From NCBI RefSeq assembly GCF_008642275.1, contig NZ_CP029189.1, forward strand, positions 1,607,001 to 1,671,000: 64,000 nt of DNA, in the 5' to 3' direction. Shown here piece after piece: positions 15,744 through 24,490 of this stretch; positions within the stretch are counted from its first letter, which is position 1, and every line of letters starts with the position of its first letter. The notes beneath the pieces were generated by a model. That model was not told the origin of the DNA. It searched no databases and worked only from the letters and a program-made list of their open reading frames with translations. The position numbers were made by a program, and so were the translations under genes. The DNA comes from Streptomyces venezuelae. Its GTDB lineage: Bacteria; Actinomycetota; Actinomycetes; Streptomycetales; Streptomycetaceae.

Positions 15744-16525
15744 GCACCCTGCTGTCCGACGGCGGCGCCGTCTTCACCCGCCAGCTCCAGAAGGCACGGC
15801 ACGCCCCGGCGCTGCTGGTCCTCACCCAGACCATGCCGATCACCATGCTGCTGTTCTTCGGCTACGTCTTCGGCAGCGCGCTCGCCATGCCGGGCACGGA
15901 GTACCGGGAGTTCCTGGTCCCCGGGCTGCTGGCCGCCACCGCCGCGAACGGCCTGATGACCGGCATGTTCACGGCCGCGCAGGACGCCCACCGCGGCGTG
16001 ATGGACCGTTTCCGGACCCTGCCGATGAGCCGCACCGCCGTACCGCTCGGGCAGACGGCCGCCGATCTGCTGACCACCGGTGTGTCGATGGTGCCGCTGA
16101 TGCTCGTGGGACTGGCGATGGGCTGGCGCATCGAGAACGGCCTGCCCGGCGCGCTCGGCGCCCTGGGGGTGCTGCTGCTGTTCCGCTTCGCCACCGCGTG
16201 GGTGGGCACGTACCTCGGCCTGCTGAGCAGCAGCGAGGAGGCGGCCGGCCAGCTCGGCAGCGCCACCTTCGTCCTGCCGATGCTCTCCAGCGCGTACCTG
16301 CCGACGGCGGGGCTGCCCGGATGGCTGCGCACGGTCGCCGAGTGGAACCCGATCAGCGCGGTCGCCACCGCCGTGCGCGAGCTGTGCGGGAACGCCGGGG
16401 GCGCGGCCGGGGCCGGGGCCGCCTGGCCCGCCGCCCATCCGGTGGCCGGGGCGCTGCTGTGGTCGGGCGCGCTGCTCGCGCTGTTCGTACCGCTGGCCAC
16501 GCGCAGGTTCGCGCGCGGCCGGTAG
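15740..16525 (+). CDS. ABC-2 type transporter permease (DrrB-like)
   Basis: A 261-residue membrane protein with six predicted helices and the ABC-2 layout. After a short cytosolic start come PALLVLTQTMPITMLLFFGY, then GSALAMPGTEYREFLVPGLL, the conserved middle RFRTLPMSRTAVPLGQTAAD, and the C-terminal LPGWLRTVAEWNPISAV signature found in multidrug efflux permeases. It pairs with the ATPase just upstream (4-bp overlap) to form an exporter, with the divergent TetR as probable regulator. The substrate is unknown. There is no visible terminator before the CoA-transferase gene 35 bases on. Confidence 0.93.
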   Translation: MSTLLSDGGAVFTRQLQKARHAPALLVLTQTMPITMLLFFGYVFGSALAMPGTEYREFLVPGLLAATAANGLMTGMFTAAQDAHRGVMDRFRTLPMSRTAVPLGQTAADLLTTGVSMVPLMLVGLAMGWRIENGLPGALGALGVLLLFRFATAWVGTYLGLLSSSEEAAGQLGSATFVLPMLSSAYLPTAGLPGWLRTVAEWNPISAVATAVRELCGNAGGAAGAGAAWPAAHPVAGALLWSGALLALFVPLATRRFARGR

Positions 16526-16560
16526 TGACAGCGGCCCGTCCGACCCGGTAGGCAGGGCCC

Positions 16561-17757
16561 ATGACCACCGAACCGCTCCCCCTGGACGGCATCACCGTCG
16601 TCGCCGTCGAACAGGCCGTCTCGGCCCCCTTCGCCACCCGCCAGCTCGCCGACCTGGGCGCCAGGGTGATCAAGGTGGAGCGCCCCGACGGCGGCGACTT
16701 CGCCCGTGCGTACGACACGGCCGCGCACGGGCTCGCCTCGCACTTCGTCTGGGCCAACCGGGGCAAGGAGTCGATCGCGCTCGACCTGAAGGACCCGCGC
16801 GGCCGGGAGGTGCTGCACGGGCTGCTGGCCGGGGCCGACGTCTTCGTGCAGAACCTCGCGCAGGGCGCCGCGGCCCGGCTCGGCATCGACTCGGCCGCGC
16901 TGTGCGCGCGTTACCCCCGGCTGGTCGCCGTGGACGTCTCCGGCTACGGCGCCGAGGGCCCGTACGCCCACAAGCGGGCCTACGACATGCTCGTGCAGTG
17001 CGAGGCCGGTCTGGTCTCGGTGACCGGCACCCCCGAGCAGCCGGTCAAGGCGGGGATCCCGGCGGCGGACATCGCGGCGGCCATGTACGCCTTCTCGGGC
17101 GTGCTGGCCGCCCTGTTGCGCCGTGGGATCACCGGGCGCGGGGGCCGGGTGGAGGTGTCCATGCTGGACGCGCTCGCCGAGTGGATGGGCCATCCCCTGC
17201 ACCACACGATGCACGGCGGGGAGCAGCCCGCGCGTACCGGCCTCGCGCACGCGGTGATCGCGCCCTACGACGCCTACGCGACGGCCGACGGGGACCGGGT
17301 GCTGTTGTCCGTGCAGAACGACCGCGAGTGGCGGCGGCTGGCCGAGCAGGTCCTGGAGCGGCCGGAGTTGGCGGACGATCCGGCGTACGCGACGAACGCG
17401 GCGCGCACGGTGAACCGGGAGAAGACCGACGCGGTGGTGGCCGGGGCGCTGGGCGGGCTCGGCGCGGACGAGGCGATCGGACGGCTGGAGGCGGCGGGCA
17501 TCGCGTGCGCGCGGCTGAACTCGGTGGCCCAGCTGGCCGGGCATCCGCAGCTCGCGGCCCGGGACCGCTGGCGGGAGGTGGATTCACCGGCCGGTCCGCT
17601 GCGGGCCCTGCTGCCGCCGATCGGACTGCCGGGCGGCGCGGCACCGCACATGGGTGCGGTGCCCGCGCTGGGCGAGCACACCGGGTCCCTGCTGCGCGCC
17701 CTGGGGATGGCGGACGCACAGATCTCGGATCTGCGCCGGGACGGTGTGGTCGGGTAG
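16561..17757 (+). CDS. CaiB/BaiF-family (class III) CoA transferase
   Basis: A 398-residue cytosolic enzyme that moves coenzyme A between carboxylic acids through an aspartyl-CoA intermediate. It has the family opening LDGITVVAVEQAVSAPFATR, the NRGKESIALDLKDPRGREVL block, the region around AYDMLVQCEAGLVSVTGTP with the candidate catalytic Asp (YDM), PVKAGIPAADIAAAMYA, and the C-terminal LNSVAQLAGHPQLAARD. The length is standard. It lies 35 bases downstream of the ABC permease on the same strand, but its function does not obviously fit export. The acyl substrate cannot be inferred. Confidence 0.93.
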   Translation: MTTEPLPLDGITVVAVEQAVSAPFATRQLADLGARVIKVERPDGGDFARAYDTAAHGLASHFVWANRGKESIALDLKDPRGREVLHGLLAGADVFVQNLAQGAAARLGIDSAALCARYPRLVAVDVSGYGAEGPYAHKRAYDMLVQCEAGLVSVTGTPEQPVKAGIPAADIAAAMYAFSGVLAALLRRGITGRGGRVEVSMLDALAEWMGHPLHHTMHGGEQPARTGLAHAVIAPYDAYATADGDRVLLSVQNDREWRRLAEQVLERPELADDPAYATNAARTVNREKTDAVVAGALGGLGADEAIGRLEAAGIACARLNSVAQLAGHPQLAARDRWREVDSPAGPLRALLPPIGLPGGAAPHMGAVPALGEHTGSLLRALGMADAQISDLRRDGVVG

Positions 17758-17807
17758 GGCCGGGGAGCCGGAGGCCGAGGGGCCGACGGCTGCGGTACGG
17801 GGGACGG

Positions 17808-18077
17808 TTACGAGCGGCGGCTGCCGAAGAGCGTGCGACGCAGACGGCGCAGCGGCGCGAAGAGCGAGACGCGCGCGCTCCGGCTCCGCAGACGGTGCGT
17901 GTGGTCGCGGGAGGTGAGCTCGCGCATCAGCAGCGTCGCCTCGGCGGTCTCCCGGTGCGGGACGGCGGGACCGCCCAGCACGGCGAGATGGCGGTCGAGG
18001 CGCGAGCTGGTCGCACTGCTGCCGCAGGTGATGGCAGGCACGCGGGGCGGCCTGCTGCGCATTGCTATCTGTTCCAT
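17808..18077 (-). CDS. Small basic hypothetical protein
   Basis: An 89-residue protein starting MEQIAMRSRPPRVPAITCGS and ending in an Arg-rich tail (LRRLRRTLFGSRRS). The middle contains RLDRHLAVLGGPAVPHRETAEA. There are no membrane segments. The ATG at 18077 is preferred to the longer frame starting at 18203 because GGGGAGAGATC lies just upstream. High G/C third positions and the good ribosome site support a real gene; I believe similar short proteins occur in other Streptomyces. It is convergent with the CoA transferase gene and divergent from the kinase gene. The function is unknown. Confidence 0.6.
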   Translation of the reverse strand: MEQIAMRSRPPRVPAITCGSSATSSRLDRHLAVLGGPAVPHRETAEATLLMRELTSRDHTHRLRSRSARVSLFAPLRRLRRTLFGSRRS

Positions 18078-18356
18078 GATCTCTCCCCACCCGTACGAGG
18101 GCACCCGGCCCGGGCAGGTTAACCCTATCGCCCCCGCGTCGCCCCCGGGTATCCCGGTGGTGTGAATTACCCCTGCGGCGACGGGGAGTTGACGATTACT
18201 CAACGGAGTCGCCGGTTACTCTCCGCACAGACGTCACGCTGTGGAAGGTCTCTGCGCCGGTCCCGTCACGACAGGAGCCACACGGCTCGCACTGCGCTAA
18301 CTTGGAGTGATCGCCCGATGACGTGCGGGCGCACGGGAGCACACACGGGGGCGCGC

Positions 18357-20159
18357 GTGAGTGACCAATCGAACTCCGATCGTGTCATCTCCGGCCGTTA
18401 CCGACTGCTCGAACCCATCGGCCGGGGCGGGATGGGCGTCGTGTGGCGGGCCCGGGACGAGGTACTCGCCCGCGAGGTCGCCGTCAAGGAGGTACGGGCA
18501 CCGGCCGGACTCGAACCCACCGAACTGGAGCGGCTGTACAGGCGACTGGAGCGCGAGGCCTGGGCCGCGGCCCGGGTCTCGCACCGCGGGGTCGTCACCG
18601 TCTACGACGTGGCCTCCGAGGACGGGCGCCCCTGGATCGTGATGGAGCTGGTGCGCGGGCTCTCGATGGCGGACGTCCTGGAAGCCGAGGGGCCGATGTC
18701 CCCTCAGCGGGCCGCGCACATCGGGGAACAGGTGCTCGCCGCGCTGCGCTCCGCCCACGACTCGGGGGTGCTGCACCGGGACGTGAAGCCGGGCAACGTC
18801 CTGATCGCCAACGACGGCCGGGTGGTGCTCGGCGACTTCGGGATCGCGACCCTGGAGGGCTCCTCGGCGATCACCATGACGGGCGAGGTGGTCGGCTCGC
18901 CCGAATTCCTGGCGCCGGAGCGGGCGTTGGGCCGCGATCCGGGACCCGCGTCGGACCTGTGGGCGCTCGGGGTCATGCTGTACGCCGCCGTCGAGGGGGT
19001 TTCGCCCTTCCGGCAGGCCACCGCGCTGGACACCCTGCGGGCGGTGGTGGACGCGGAGTTCCCGCCGCCGCGCCGGGCCGGGGCTCTGGCGCCCGTACTG
19101 GAGGGACTGCTGCGCAAGGACCCGGCCGGGCGGCTGTCCGCGGCCGAGGCGGCCCGGATGCTGCGCGTGGTGGGCGCGGGCGGGACCGTACGGACTCCCG
19201 GCGGCCCGGTGTCGGGCCCGGACACGCCGACGACGACGGCGGCTTCGACTGCGGCTGCGGCTGCGGCTTCGGCTGCGGTGCACCACGGGCACGGCGGGAA
19301 CGAACCGCACACGACGCCGTACGGAACGCCGCCGCCGGCCACGGCCGGGCCCGGGCCGCGCGAGAGCCGGGCCGGGCTGGTGCTGACGGCCGGGATCGTG
19401 CTGATGCTGCTGGCCCTGGTCGCGGTGGGGTGGCTGCTGCTCAGGGACCGCGAGAACACGGGCGGGCGCGGCGGCGGGAACGGCGGCGCGCCGACCGGCT
19501 CGGCGACCACCGCCCAGAGCGTCACCACGGCCCCGTCGGCGGCTCCGTCGGCCTCGGCGTCGGCATCCACCCCGGCCGCACCCGGGCAGCACGTCTCGGT
19601 GTACGTGGACACGGTGCGCTCCTCCTACACCGGCAGCTGCCCGCCGCCCGCCGGGTACGCGCCCGCCTTCACGGCCACCGTCGAGGTGGAGCGCACCCCG
19701 GTCGTGCTGGAGTACCGCTGGGCCACGCGCAGCGGCCGGACGTCCGGCCCCGACTGGCGCTCCGTCACGTACGAGGAGGGCGGGCCGCGGAGCCGGCGGC
19801 TGGAGCACACGGAACTCACGCACGAACCGGACGCGGTCTTCGAGGACGCGGTCCGGCTGGAGGTGCGGGGACCGGCCGAGGTGGCGACCCAGTGGGTGGC
19901 CACCTCCGTGACGTGCCGGGAGGAGACCCCGACGAGCGGGGCCCCCTCCCCCGGACCGAGTCCGTCGCCGGCCTCGCCGACGGCGAGCGCTCCGACGGCT
20001 CCGGGGACCGGCGAACCGGATCAGACGGGCCCGACGGATCAGACGGATCAGACGGGCCGGCTGAATCGAACGGACGGGACGGGCCGCGCGGGCGGGGACT
20101 TCCGCGCGGCCCGGGAGTACCGGGCCGGTCAGGCGGCGTTCGTGAAGACCGGCAGGTAG
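18357..20159 (+). CDS. Membrane-anchored Hanks-type serine/threonine protein kinase
   Basis: A 600-residue kinase. The N-terminal kinase domain (about residues 12-270) has the glycine loop IGRGGMGVVW, Lys44 in VAVKEV, catalytic HRDVKPGN (Asp142) and DFG (160-162), with MTGEVVGSPEFLAPE as activation segment and P+1 loop. An Ala-rich linker coded by a GCGGCT microsatellite and a single membrane helix at about 340-362 follow. The outer part (about 400-560) is a Ser/Ala/Pro-rich stalk and a small beta-domain with Cys residues (GSCPPPAGYAPAFTATVEVE), not PASTA repeats. GTG 18357 is preferred; ATG 18318 would add 13 residues. Its 3' end overlaps the convergent SGNH gene by 31 bp. Confidence 0.92.
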   Translation: MSDQSNSDRVISGRYRLLEPIGRGGMGVVWRARDEVLAREVAVKEVRAPAGLEPTELERLYRRLEREAWAAARVSHRGVVTVYDVASEDGRPWIVMELVRGLSMADVLEAEGPMSPQRAAHIGEQVLAALRSAHDSGVLHRDVKPGNVLIANDGRVVLGDFGIATLEGSSAITMTGEVVGSPEFLAPERALGRDPGPASDLWALGVMLYAAVEGVSPFRQATALDTLRAVVDAEFPPPRRAGALAPVLEGLLRKDPAGRLSAAEAARMLRVVGAGGTVRTPGGPVSGPDTPTTTAASTAAAAAASAAVHHGHGGNEPHTTPYGTPPPATAGPGPRESRAGLVLTAGIVLMLLALVAVGWLLLRDRENTGGRGGGNGGAPTGSATTAQSVTTAPSAAPSASASASTPAAPGQHVSVYVDTVRSSYTGSCPPPAGYAPAFTATVEVERTPVVLEYRWATRSGRTSGPDWRSVTYEEGGPRSRRLEHTELTHEPDAVFEDAVRLEVRGPAEVATQWVATSVTCREETPTSGAPSPGPSPSPASPTASAPTAPGTGEPDQTGPTDQTDQTGRLNRTDGTGRAGGDFRAAREYRAGQAAFVKTGR

Positions 20160-20941
20160 CCGCCGGACTGTCCGGCGGCGGTCGGGTGGTACGACTCGCC
20201 GATGTTCAGCCAGTTGACGCTGTGCAGCCACGCGTTGCCGGAGCAGATCTCGTGACCCGTGAAGGCGCCGGCGACCGAGGCGAAGGTGAAGCCGTGGTCG
20301 GCGGCGCGTTTGGCGATGGCGGCGTTGAGGTAGTCGGCCGCGCCGTTGATGGCGGCCCGCTCACCCTCGGTCAGGCCGGTGGTGCAGGTGCCGTTGAGCT
20401 TGTAGAAGCGGGGGTAGCCGAGGACGACGACGTGCGCGCCGGGCGAGCGGCTGTCGATGGCGTCGTAGACCTGGTCGAGCCGGCCGGGGAGGGTGGAGTC
20501 CACGTAGGCCTTGGCCTGGTTCACGCGGTTGACGCAGGTGGATTCGGACTGGAGGACGCAGGTGGTCATGACGTCGGAGAACCCGGCGTCGTTGCCCCCG
20601 ATGGTGATGCTGACCAGGTCGGTACCGGAGTTGAGCGGGGCGAGCTGGCCGGAGAGGACATCACTCGTACGAGCGCCCGAGCAGGCGGTGAAGGAGAAGC
20701 TCTGGGGGGAGTGGGCGGCGGCCCACAGGGCCGGGTAGGCGCGGGTGGTGCGCTTGCAGTTTCCGCTCGTGCCGTCGTAGTTGCCGGCGCCGACGCCGGA
20801 GGAGTACGAGTCGCCGAGGGCGACGTAGCCGAAGTCGGCCCGGGCGGTGGCGGCCGCCTGGCCCGCGCCGAACAGGGTGGCGCCCGCGGCGAGTAAGAGG
20901 GAGGAGGTCAGGGCAGCGAAGCGCGACAGTTTCATGCTCAT
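20129..20941 (-). CDS. Secreted SGNH/GDSL esterase or lipase
   Basis: A 270-residue exported hydrolase. Residues 1-35 are a Sec signal peptide. Block I ALGDSYSSG (nucleophile Ser45), block II around FTACSGARTSDV, block III ITIGGNDAG (Asn117) and block V ESYHPTAAGQ (His252) define the SGNH family; Cys pairs suggest disulfides, as in the Streptomyces extracellular lipases that cleave acyl esters. Start ATG 20941 has AAGGAG 8 bases upstream; the second ATG (20935) is too far from it. The last 31 bp overlap the end of the kinase gene on the other strand. Confidence 0.93.
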   Translation of the reverse strand: MSMKLSRFAALTSSLLLAAGATLFGAGQAAATARADFGYVALGDSYSSGVGAGNYDGTSGNCKRTTRAYPALWAAAHSPQSFSFTACSGARTSDVLSGQLAPLNSGTDLVSITIGGNDAGFSDVMTTCVLQSESTCVNRVNQAKAYVDSTLPGRLDQVYDAIDSRSPGAHVVVLGYPRFYKLNGTCTTGLTEGERAAINGAADYLNAAIAKRAADHGFTFASVAGAFTGHEICSGNAWLHSVNWLNIGESYHPTAAGQSGGYLPVFTNAA

Positions 20942-20995
20942 GTGTGCGGCTCCTTGTGGGGGTTACTCCTGAGTCCGTGGTACAAGGAGCCGGGG

Positions 20996-21024
20996 TTGGC
21001 TGGAAGTGTCCATGCCAAGAATAT
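20996..21024 (+). promoter_or_regulatory. Possible promoter for the AAA ATPase gene
   Basis: TTGGCT (20996-21001), 17 bases, GAATAT (21019-21024) in an unusually AT-rich part of the divergent gap. The match to vegetative promoters is only fair, and it would leave a leader of about 110 bases. Confidence 0.35.
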
Positions 21025-21141
21025 TCAGGGCAGAGATGAGGCCCGAACCTTCACTCCGAATGCGTTTGAAGAGGGAACTTGGGCACCCGATCCAGCGAAA
21101 CACGGGTGCACGAGGGCATCGTGTGCCGGATCATGGGCGCC

Positions 21142-22239
21142 ATGTCAGCCAACCCGCAGGACGCGCTGCCGATCCGGCTCAACGTCGACGACAGCGACTC
21201 ACCGTCGGACGTCGTCGACGCGCTCTTCCTCGGCCGGTTCGCGTCCGGCGAGCAGCCGTACTCGCACAGCGTGTCGATCGAGCGGGTCAAGGCGGAAGCC
21301 ACTCTCCTGCCGCCGGATGCCACGGTGCTGCGCTCGGCGCGCGACAGCGACCGCAGCGCCACCCTCGCCGAGGGCGAGGGCTGGACCATGCTCGTCTCGC
21401 GCTGGAGCCGGGGAGCGGACGTCACCGTGACGGCGGTCAGCGACGTACTCGCCGCCGACGTGCTCGGCAAGGCCACGGAAGGCGTGCAGGACGAGCCCGA
21501 ACCGCAGCCCGAGAACGTCACGATGGGCTTCTGGTACGTCTCCCCGCGCCGCGGCCCGTACCGGACGACCCGCCAGATCGCCGCCGGGACCTGGGCGGAG
21601 GTGCGGCCCAACTACACCGCTCCGGTGGCCGGGGCGATGGACCGGCTGATGAAGGTGACCCCGGACGACATCGCCGGCCGGCTGCTCCTGCTGCACGGGC
21701 CGCCCGGCACGGGCAAGACCTCCGCGCTGCGGACGCTGGCCCGGTCCTGGCGCGACTGGTGCCAGGTGGACTGCGTCCTGGACCCGGAACGGCTGTTCAA
21801 CGACGTGGGCTACCTGATGGACATCGCGATCGGCGAGGACGAGGGCACGGCGAAGGGCCGCTGGCGGCTGCTGCTGCTGGAGGACTGCGACGAGCTGATC
21901 CGCGGCGAGGCCCGCCACACGGCCGGGCAGGCGCTGTCCCGGCTGCTGAACCTGACGGACGGACTGCTCGGGCAGGGCCGCAACGTCCTGGTGGGCGTCA
22001 CCACCAACGAGGACCTGGAACGGCTCCACCCGGCGGTGGTCCGTCCGGGGCGCTGCCTGGCCCGCATCGAGGTCGGCCGGCTGACCCACCGGGAGGCGGT
22101 GGACTGGCTGGGCACCGACGAGGGCGTCTCCCGCGAGGGCGCCAGCCTGGCGGAACTGTTCGCCCTGCGCCGCGGCACGGGCCCGGCGGCGGTCCTCCCG
22201 CCCCAGCCCCACAGCTCGGAGGCGGGGCTGTACCTCTAG
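21142..22239 (+). CDS. AAA-family ATPase with N-terminal DUF5925-type domain
   Basis: A 365-residue cytosolic protein. The N-terminal about 150 residues (PIRLNVDDSDSPSDVVDALF onward, NVTMGFWYVSPRRGPYRTTR) match what is annotated in Streptomyces as DUF5925. The C-terminal AAA domain has Walker A LLLHGPPGTGKTSALR, Walker B WRLLLLEDCDELI, sensor LVGVTTNED and the arginine region HPAVVRPGRCLARIE. Such proteins resemble AAA unfoldase or chaperone domains, but the partner is unknown. ATG 21142 (MSANPQDALP) is chosen by memory of homologues; ATG 21133 is also in frame and neither has a strong ribosome site. It stands alone between a secreted esterase gene and a GntR gene. Confidence 0.85.
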   Translation: MSANPQDALPIRLNVDDSDSPSDVVDALFLGRFASGEQPYSHSVSIERVKAEATLLPPDATVLRSARDSDRSATLAEGEGWTMLVSRWSRGADVTVTAVSDVLAADVLGKATEGVQDEPEPQPENVTMGFWYVSPRRGPYRTTRQIAAGTWAEVRPNYTAPVAGAMDRLMKVTPDDIAGRLLLLHGPPGTGKTSALRTLARSWRDWCQVDCVLDPERLFNDVGYLMDIAIGEDEGTAKGRWRLLLLEDCDELIRGEARHTAGQALSRLLNLTDGLLGQGRNVLVGVTTNEDLERLHPAVVRPGRCLARIEVGRLTHREAVDWLGTDEGVSREGASLAELFALRRGTGPAAVLPPQPHSSEAGLYL

Positions 22240-22262
22240 TCTCCGGTCCGGCGGGGCCGAAT

Positions 22263-22290
22263 TCAGCCCCGCCGGCGGGTGAGGCGCGGG
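22263..22290. repeat. Dispersed intergenic repeat, copy 1 (TCAGCCCCGCCGGCG...GAGGCGCGGG)
   Basis: This element combines CAGCCCCGCCGGCG with GAGGCGCGGG and recurs at 32171, 32225, 32404 and 53695 in either orientation. It lies in the gap between two convergent genes. The core GCCCCGCCGGCG can pair only partly with itself; the origin is unknown. Confidence 0.75.
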
Positions 22291-22351
22291 CGCGGAGCGT
22301 CGTAGGGGGTACGGGGGCGAGCCCCCGGGAGCCCGGCCGCGGAGGCGGCGG

Positions 22352-22741
22352 CTACTTCGCGGCGTACCTGGCCCGGAGGGCGTCCGTGGCGGCGGCGAGG
22401 GCTTCGGCCTGCGTCAGGCCGAGGCGGTGGACCCGGTCCGCGTACGCCTGCGCGGCGGACGCCGCCTCCCGGGACACCGCGTCCCCGGCGGCCGCGATGA
22501 AGGTCCCGTTCCGGCCGCGCGTCTCGATCACCGCGTCCGCCTCCAGCGCCCGGTACGCCTTCGCGACCGTGTTGGCGGCCAGCCCCAGCTCCTCCGCGAG
22601 GCCCCGGACCGTCGGCAGCTTGAAGCCCGCCGGGAGCTTCCCCGACCGGGCCCGGTCGGCGATCTGTGCGCGCAGCTGTTCGTACGGGGCGGCCGACCCG
22701 GCCGAGCCGTCGATGGTGATCTTCAGGTTTGTCGAGGTCAC
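22352..22741 (-). CDS. GntR family regulator, short YtrA-type
   Basis: A 129-residue regulator with an N-terminal winged helix (APYEQLRAQIADRARSGKLP, LPTVRGLAEELGLAANTVAK, ALEADAVIETRGRNGTFI) and a short alpha-helical tail (residues about 85-129), the layout of the YtrA subfamily, which often controls ABC transporters. No such transporter is adjacent; the neighbour is a divergent GNAT gene. GTG 22741 gives MTSTNLKITID; the longer frame runs into the neighbour's promoter. There is no clear ribosome site, but GACAAT lies 7 bases upstream. Confidence 0.85.
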   Translation of the reverse strand: MTSTNLKITIDGSAGSAAPYEQLRAQIADRARSGKLPAGFKLPTVRGLAEELGLAANTVAKAYRALEADAVIETRGRNGTFIAAAGDAVSREAASAAQAYADRVHRLGLTQAEALAAATDALRARYAAK

Positions 22742-22812
22742 GCGGGTGATTGTCCACCATCGGCGGTTAATTGGGAGGCGCACGCCGCAAGGGCACCCGT
22801 AGCGTCTGCCGC

Positions 22813-23760
22813 ATGACCGTATCGATCCGCGACCTACGCCCCGGGGTCCGAGCGGACGCGGAGTCCGTCGTACGGGTCCGTCGTGCCGCCCTGCCGTTCA
22901 TGATCGCCACCGCCGAGGGCGTCGCCTTCGAGCTCTCCTCCGCGCACCCGGCGAAGCACCACCGGATCCTCGTCGCCGAGACCCCGGACGGCCGGGTCGT
23001 CGGCACCGCCCAGACCGGCATCGCGTACGACAGCCCCGAGCCCGGGCAGTCGTACGTCAACGCGTACGTCGACCCCGCCCACCGCGGCCTCGGCGCCGGC
23101 ACCCTCCTGCTCCGTGCCGCCGAGGAACACCTCGCCGCGCGGGGTGCGCGGGACGTGTACGCCTGGGTGCTCGACGAGCCCGCGTCCCGCGCCTTCGCCG
23201 AGCGGCACGGCTACCGCCCCGGCCGGTCGGCGCACTTCCTGCGCCTGGACCTGGCGGCGGCCGCGCTGCCGGAGCCCCCGCGGGAGCGGGACCTTCCGGC
23301 CGGGGTCGAGCTGCGCCCCGGATCCGCCTTCGCCGCCGACCCGCGGCCGCTGTTCGAGGCCGACGCCGAGACGACCGCCGACGAACCGGGCGATGTCGCG
23401 GCGGATCTGGACGACTACGAGGACTGGCTCGCGCAGACCTGGAACAACCCGTCCCTCGACAAGGAGCTGACCACCGTCGCCCTGGTCGACGGCGTCGTGG
23501 CCTCCTTCGCCGCGGCGCAGACCGACGGCGGGACCCGCTACCTCTCGGCGATGACCGGAACCCTGCGCGCGTTCCGCGGCCGGGGTCTGGCCAAGCTCGC
23601 CAAGTCGGCCTCCCTGCACCGGGCCCGCGCGGCCGGGTACACGGAGGCGTTCACCGGCAACGACGCGGGCAACGGCCCGATGCTCGCCGTCAACGAGTGG
23701 TTCGGCTACGAGATCTGCGCGACCGAGACGCGCTACACGAGAAGGCTGGAGACCCTGTGA
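22813..23760 (+). CDS. GNAT acetyltransferase with two tandem GNAT folds
   Basis: A 315-residue protein. The N-terminal GNAT fold (about residues 5-150) has the acetyl-CoA loop VDPAHRGLGAGTLLLRAAEE; a second fold (about 160-315) has LRAFRGRGLAKLAKSASLHR and the NGPMLAVNEWFGYEI end. This tandem layout is seen in many Streptomyces small-molecule N-acetyltransferases and in mycothiol synthase relatives. The substrate is unknown. ATG 22813 has no ribosome site but TAGCGT lies 7 bases upstream, suggesting a leaderless transcript. The TGA stop overlaps the GTG of the next gene, so the two are coupled. Confidence 0.9.
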   Translation: MTVSIRDLRPGVRADAESVVRVRRAALPFMIATAEGVAFELSSAHPAKHHRILVAETPDGRVVGTAQTGIAYDSPEPGQSYVNAYVDPAHRGLGAGTLLLRAAEEHLAARGARDVYAWVLDEPASRAFAERHGYRPGRSAHFLRLDLAAAALPEPPRERDLPAGVELRPGSAFAADPRPLFEADAETTADEPGDVAADLDDYEDWLAQTWNNPSLDKELTTVALVDGVVASFAAAQTDGGTRYLSAMTGTLRAFRGRGLAKLAKSASLHRARAAGYTEAFTGNDAGNGPMLAVNEWFGYEICATETRYTRRLETL

Positions 23761-24239
23761 CCGCACAGCTGACCGTCGTCCTGACCAAGGCCGGACGGAC
23801 CAAGATCCGTTATCCGGCGGCGCAGGTCGCCGACGACGGCGACCGGATCTCCGTGCGCGCCCCCTGGGCGGCGGAGGGCGTACGGGACTTCGGCTTCGTG
23901 CGCTTCGAGCCGGGCGACGTGTTCGTCGAGCACTTCTGGCGGACCCGCTGGTACGCGGTCAAGGAGGTCTGGAGCGGCGACGGCGTCCTCAAGGGCTGGT
24001 ACTGCGACGTCACGCGCCCGGCCCTGGTGCAGAGCGGGGAGATCCTCGTCGAGGACCTGGACCTCGACCTGTGGGTGTCGGCGGACGGCAGCTCCGTGCT
24101 GCGGCTGGACGAGGACGAGTTCGCCGACAGCGGGCTCGCCGCGAGCGACCCGGAGGCGGCATCGCAGGCCGTACGGGCCCTCGACGCGCTGGACGACCAG
24201 GCCCGCTCCGCGGCCGGCCTTTCCGCGCTCCTCCCGTAG
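23757..24239 (+). CDS. DUF402 domain protein
   Basis: A 160-residue cytosolic protein. The core EHFWRTRWYAVKEVWSGDG, then LKGWYCDVTRPALVQSGEIL and LDLDLWVSADGSSVLRLDEDEF, matches the DUF402 beta-barrel, whose characterised relatives are nucleotide-binding phosphatase or ribonuclease-associated proteins. The start GTG 23757 overlaps the stop of the GNAT gene (GTGA), so the two form an operon. The C-terminal 25 residues are helical and Ala-rich. A 9-bp hairpin follows. The specific reaction here is not determined. Confidence 0.85.
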   Translation: MTAQLTVVLTKAGRTKIRYPAAQVADDGDRISVRAPWAAEGVRDFGFVRFEPGDVFVEHFWRTRWYAVKEVWSGDGVLKGWYCDVTRPALVQSGEILVEDLDLDLWVSADGSSVLRLDEDEFADSGLAASDPEAASQAVRALDALDDQARSAAGLSALLP

Positions 24240-24287
24240 TCCGGGAGGGGCGGGAAACGGCACGCAGGACGCCGGGGGCGCGCGGCG

Positions 24288-24313
24288 GCCCTCCCGTGGG
24301 GAGCCGGGAGGGC
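24288..24313 (+). terminator. Hairpin after DUF402 gene
   Basis: GCCCTCCCG (24288-24296) pairs with CGGGAGGGC (24305-24313) around an 8-nt loop, 48 bases after the stop codon. No T-tract follows. Confidence 0.6.
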
Positions 24314-24432
24314 GCCGGGCCCGGGATGGTCCGGGGCCACACCATACGCACGGGCCCCAGTGGCCCGGTAGGCATATGACAAGGGAGATTCCGGCTCGCC
24401 GTCCGCGCAGGTGAGACCGGCGGAAACCCTCG

Positions 24433-24489
24433 TCCCGAGCCCCGAGCCCCCGAGCCCCGAGCCCCGAGCCCCGAGTCCCGAGGAACGAG
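24433..24489 (+). repeat. Heptanucleotide repeat (CCCCGAG)n abutting a start codon
   Basis: Seven units of (C/T)CCCGAG, one with an extra C, run from 24433 to 24482, and a degenerate eighth (GAACGAG) ends 1 base before the ATG at 24491. The GAGG that serves as ribosome site (24480-24483) is made by the last unit, so copy-number slippage would lie directly against the translation start region. Confidence 0.85.
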
Positions 24490-24490
24490 C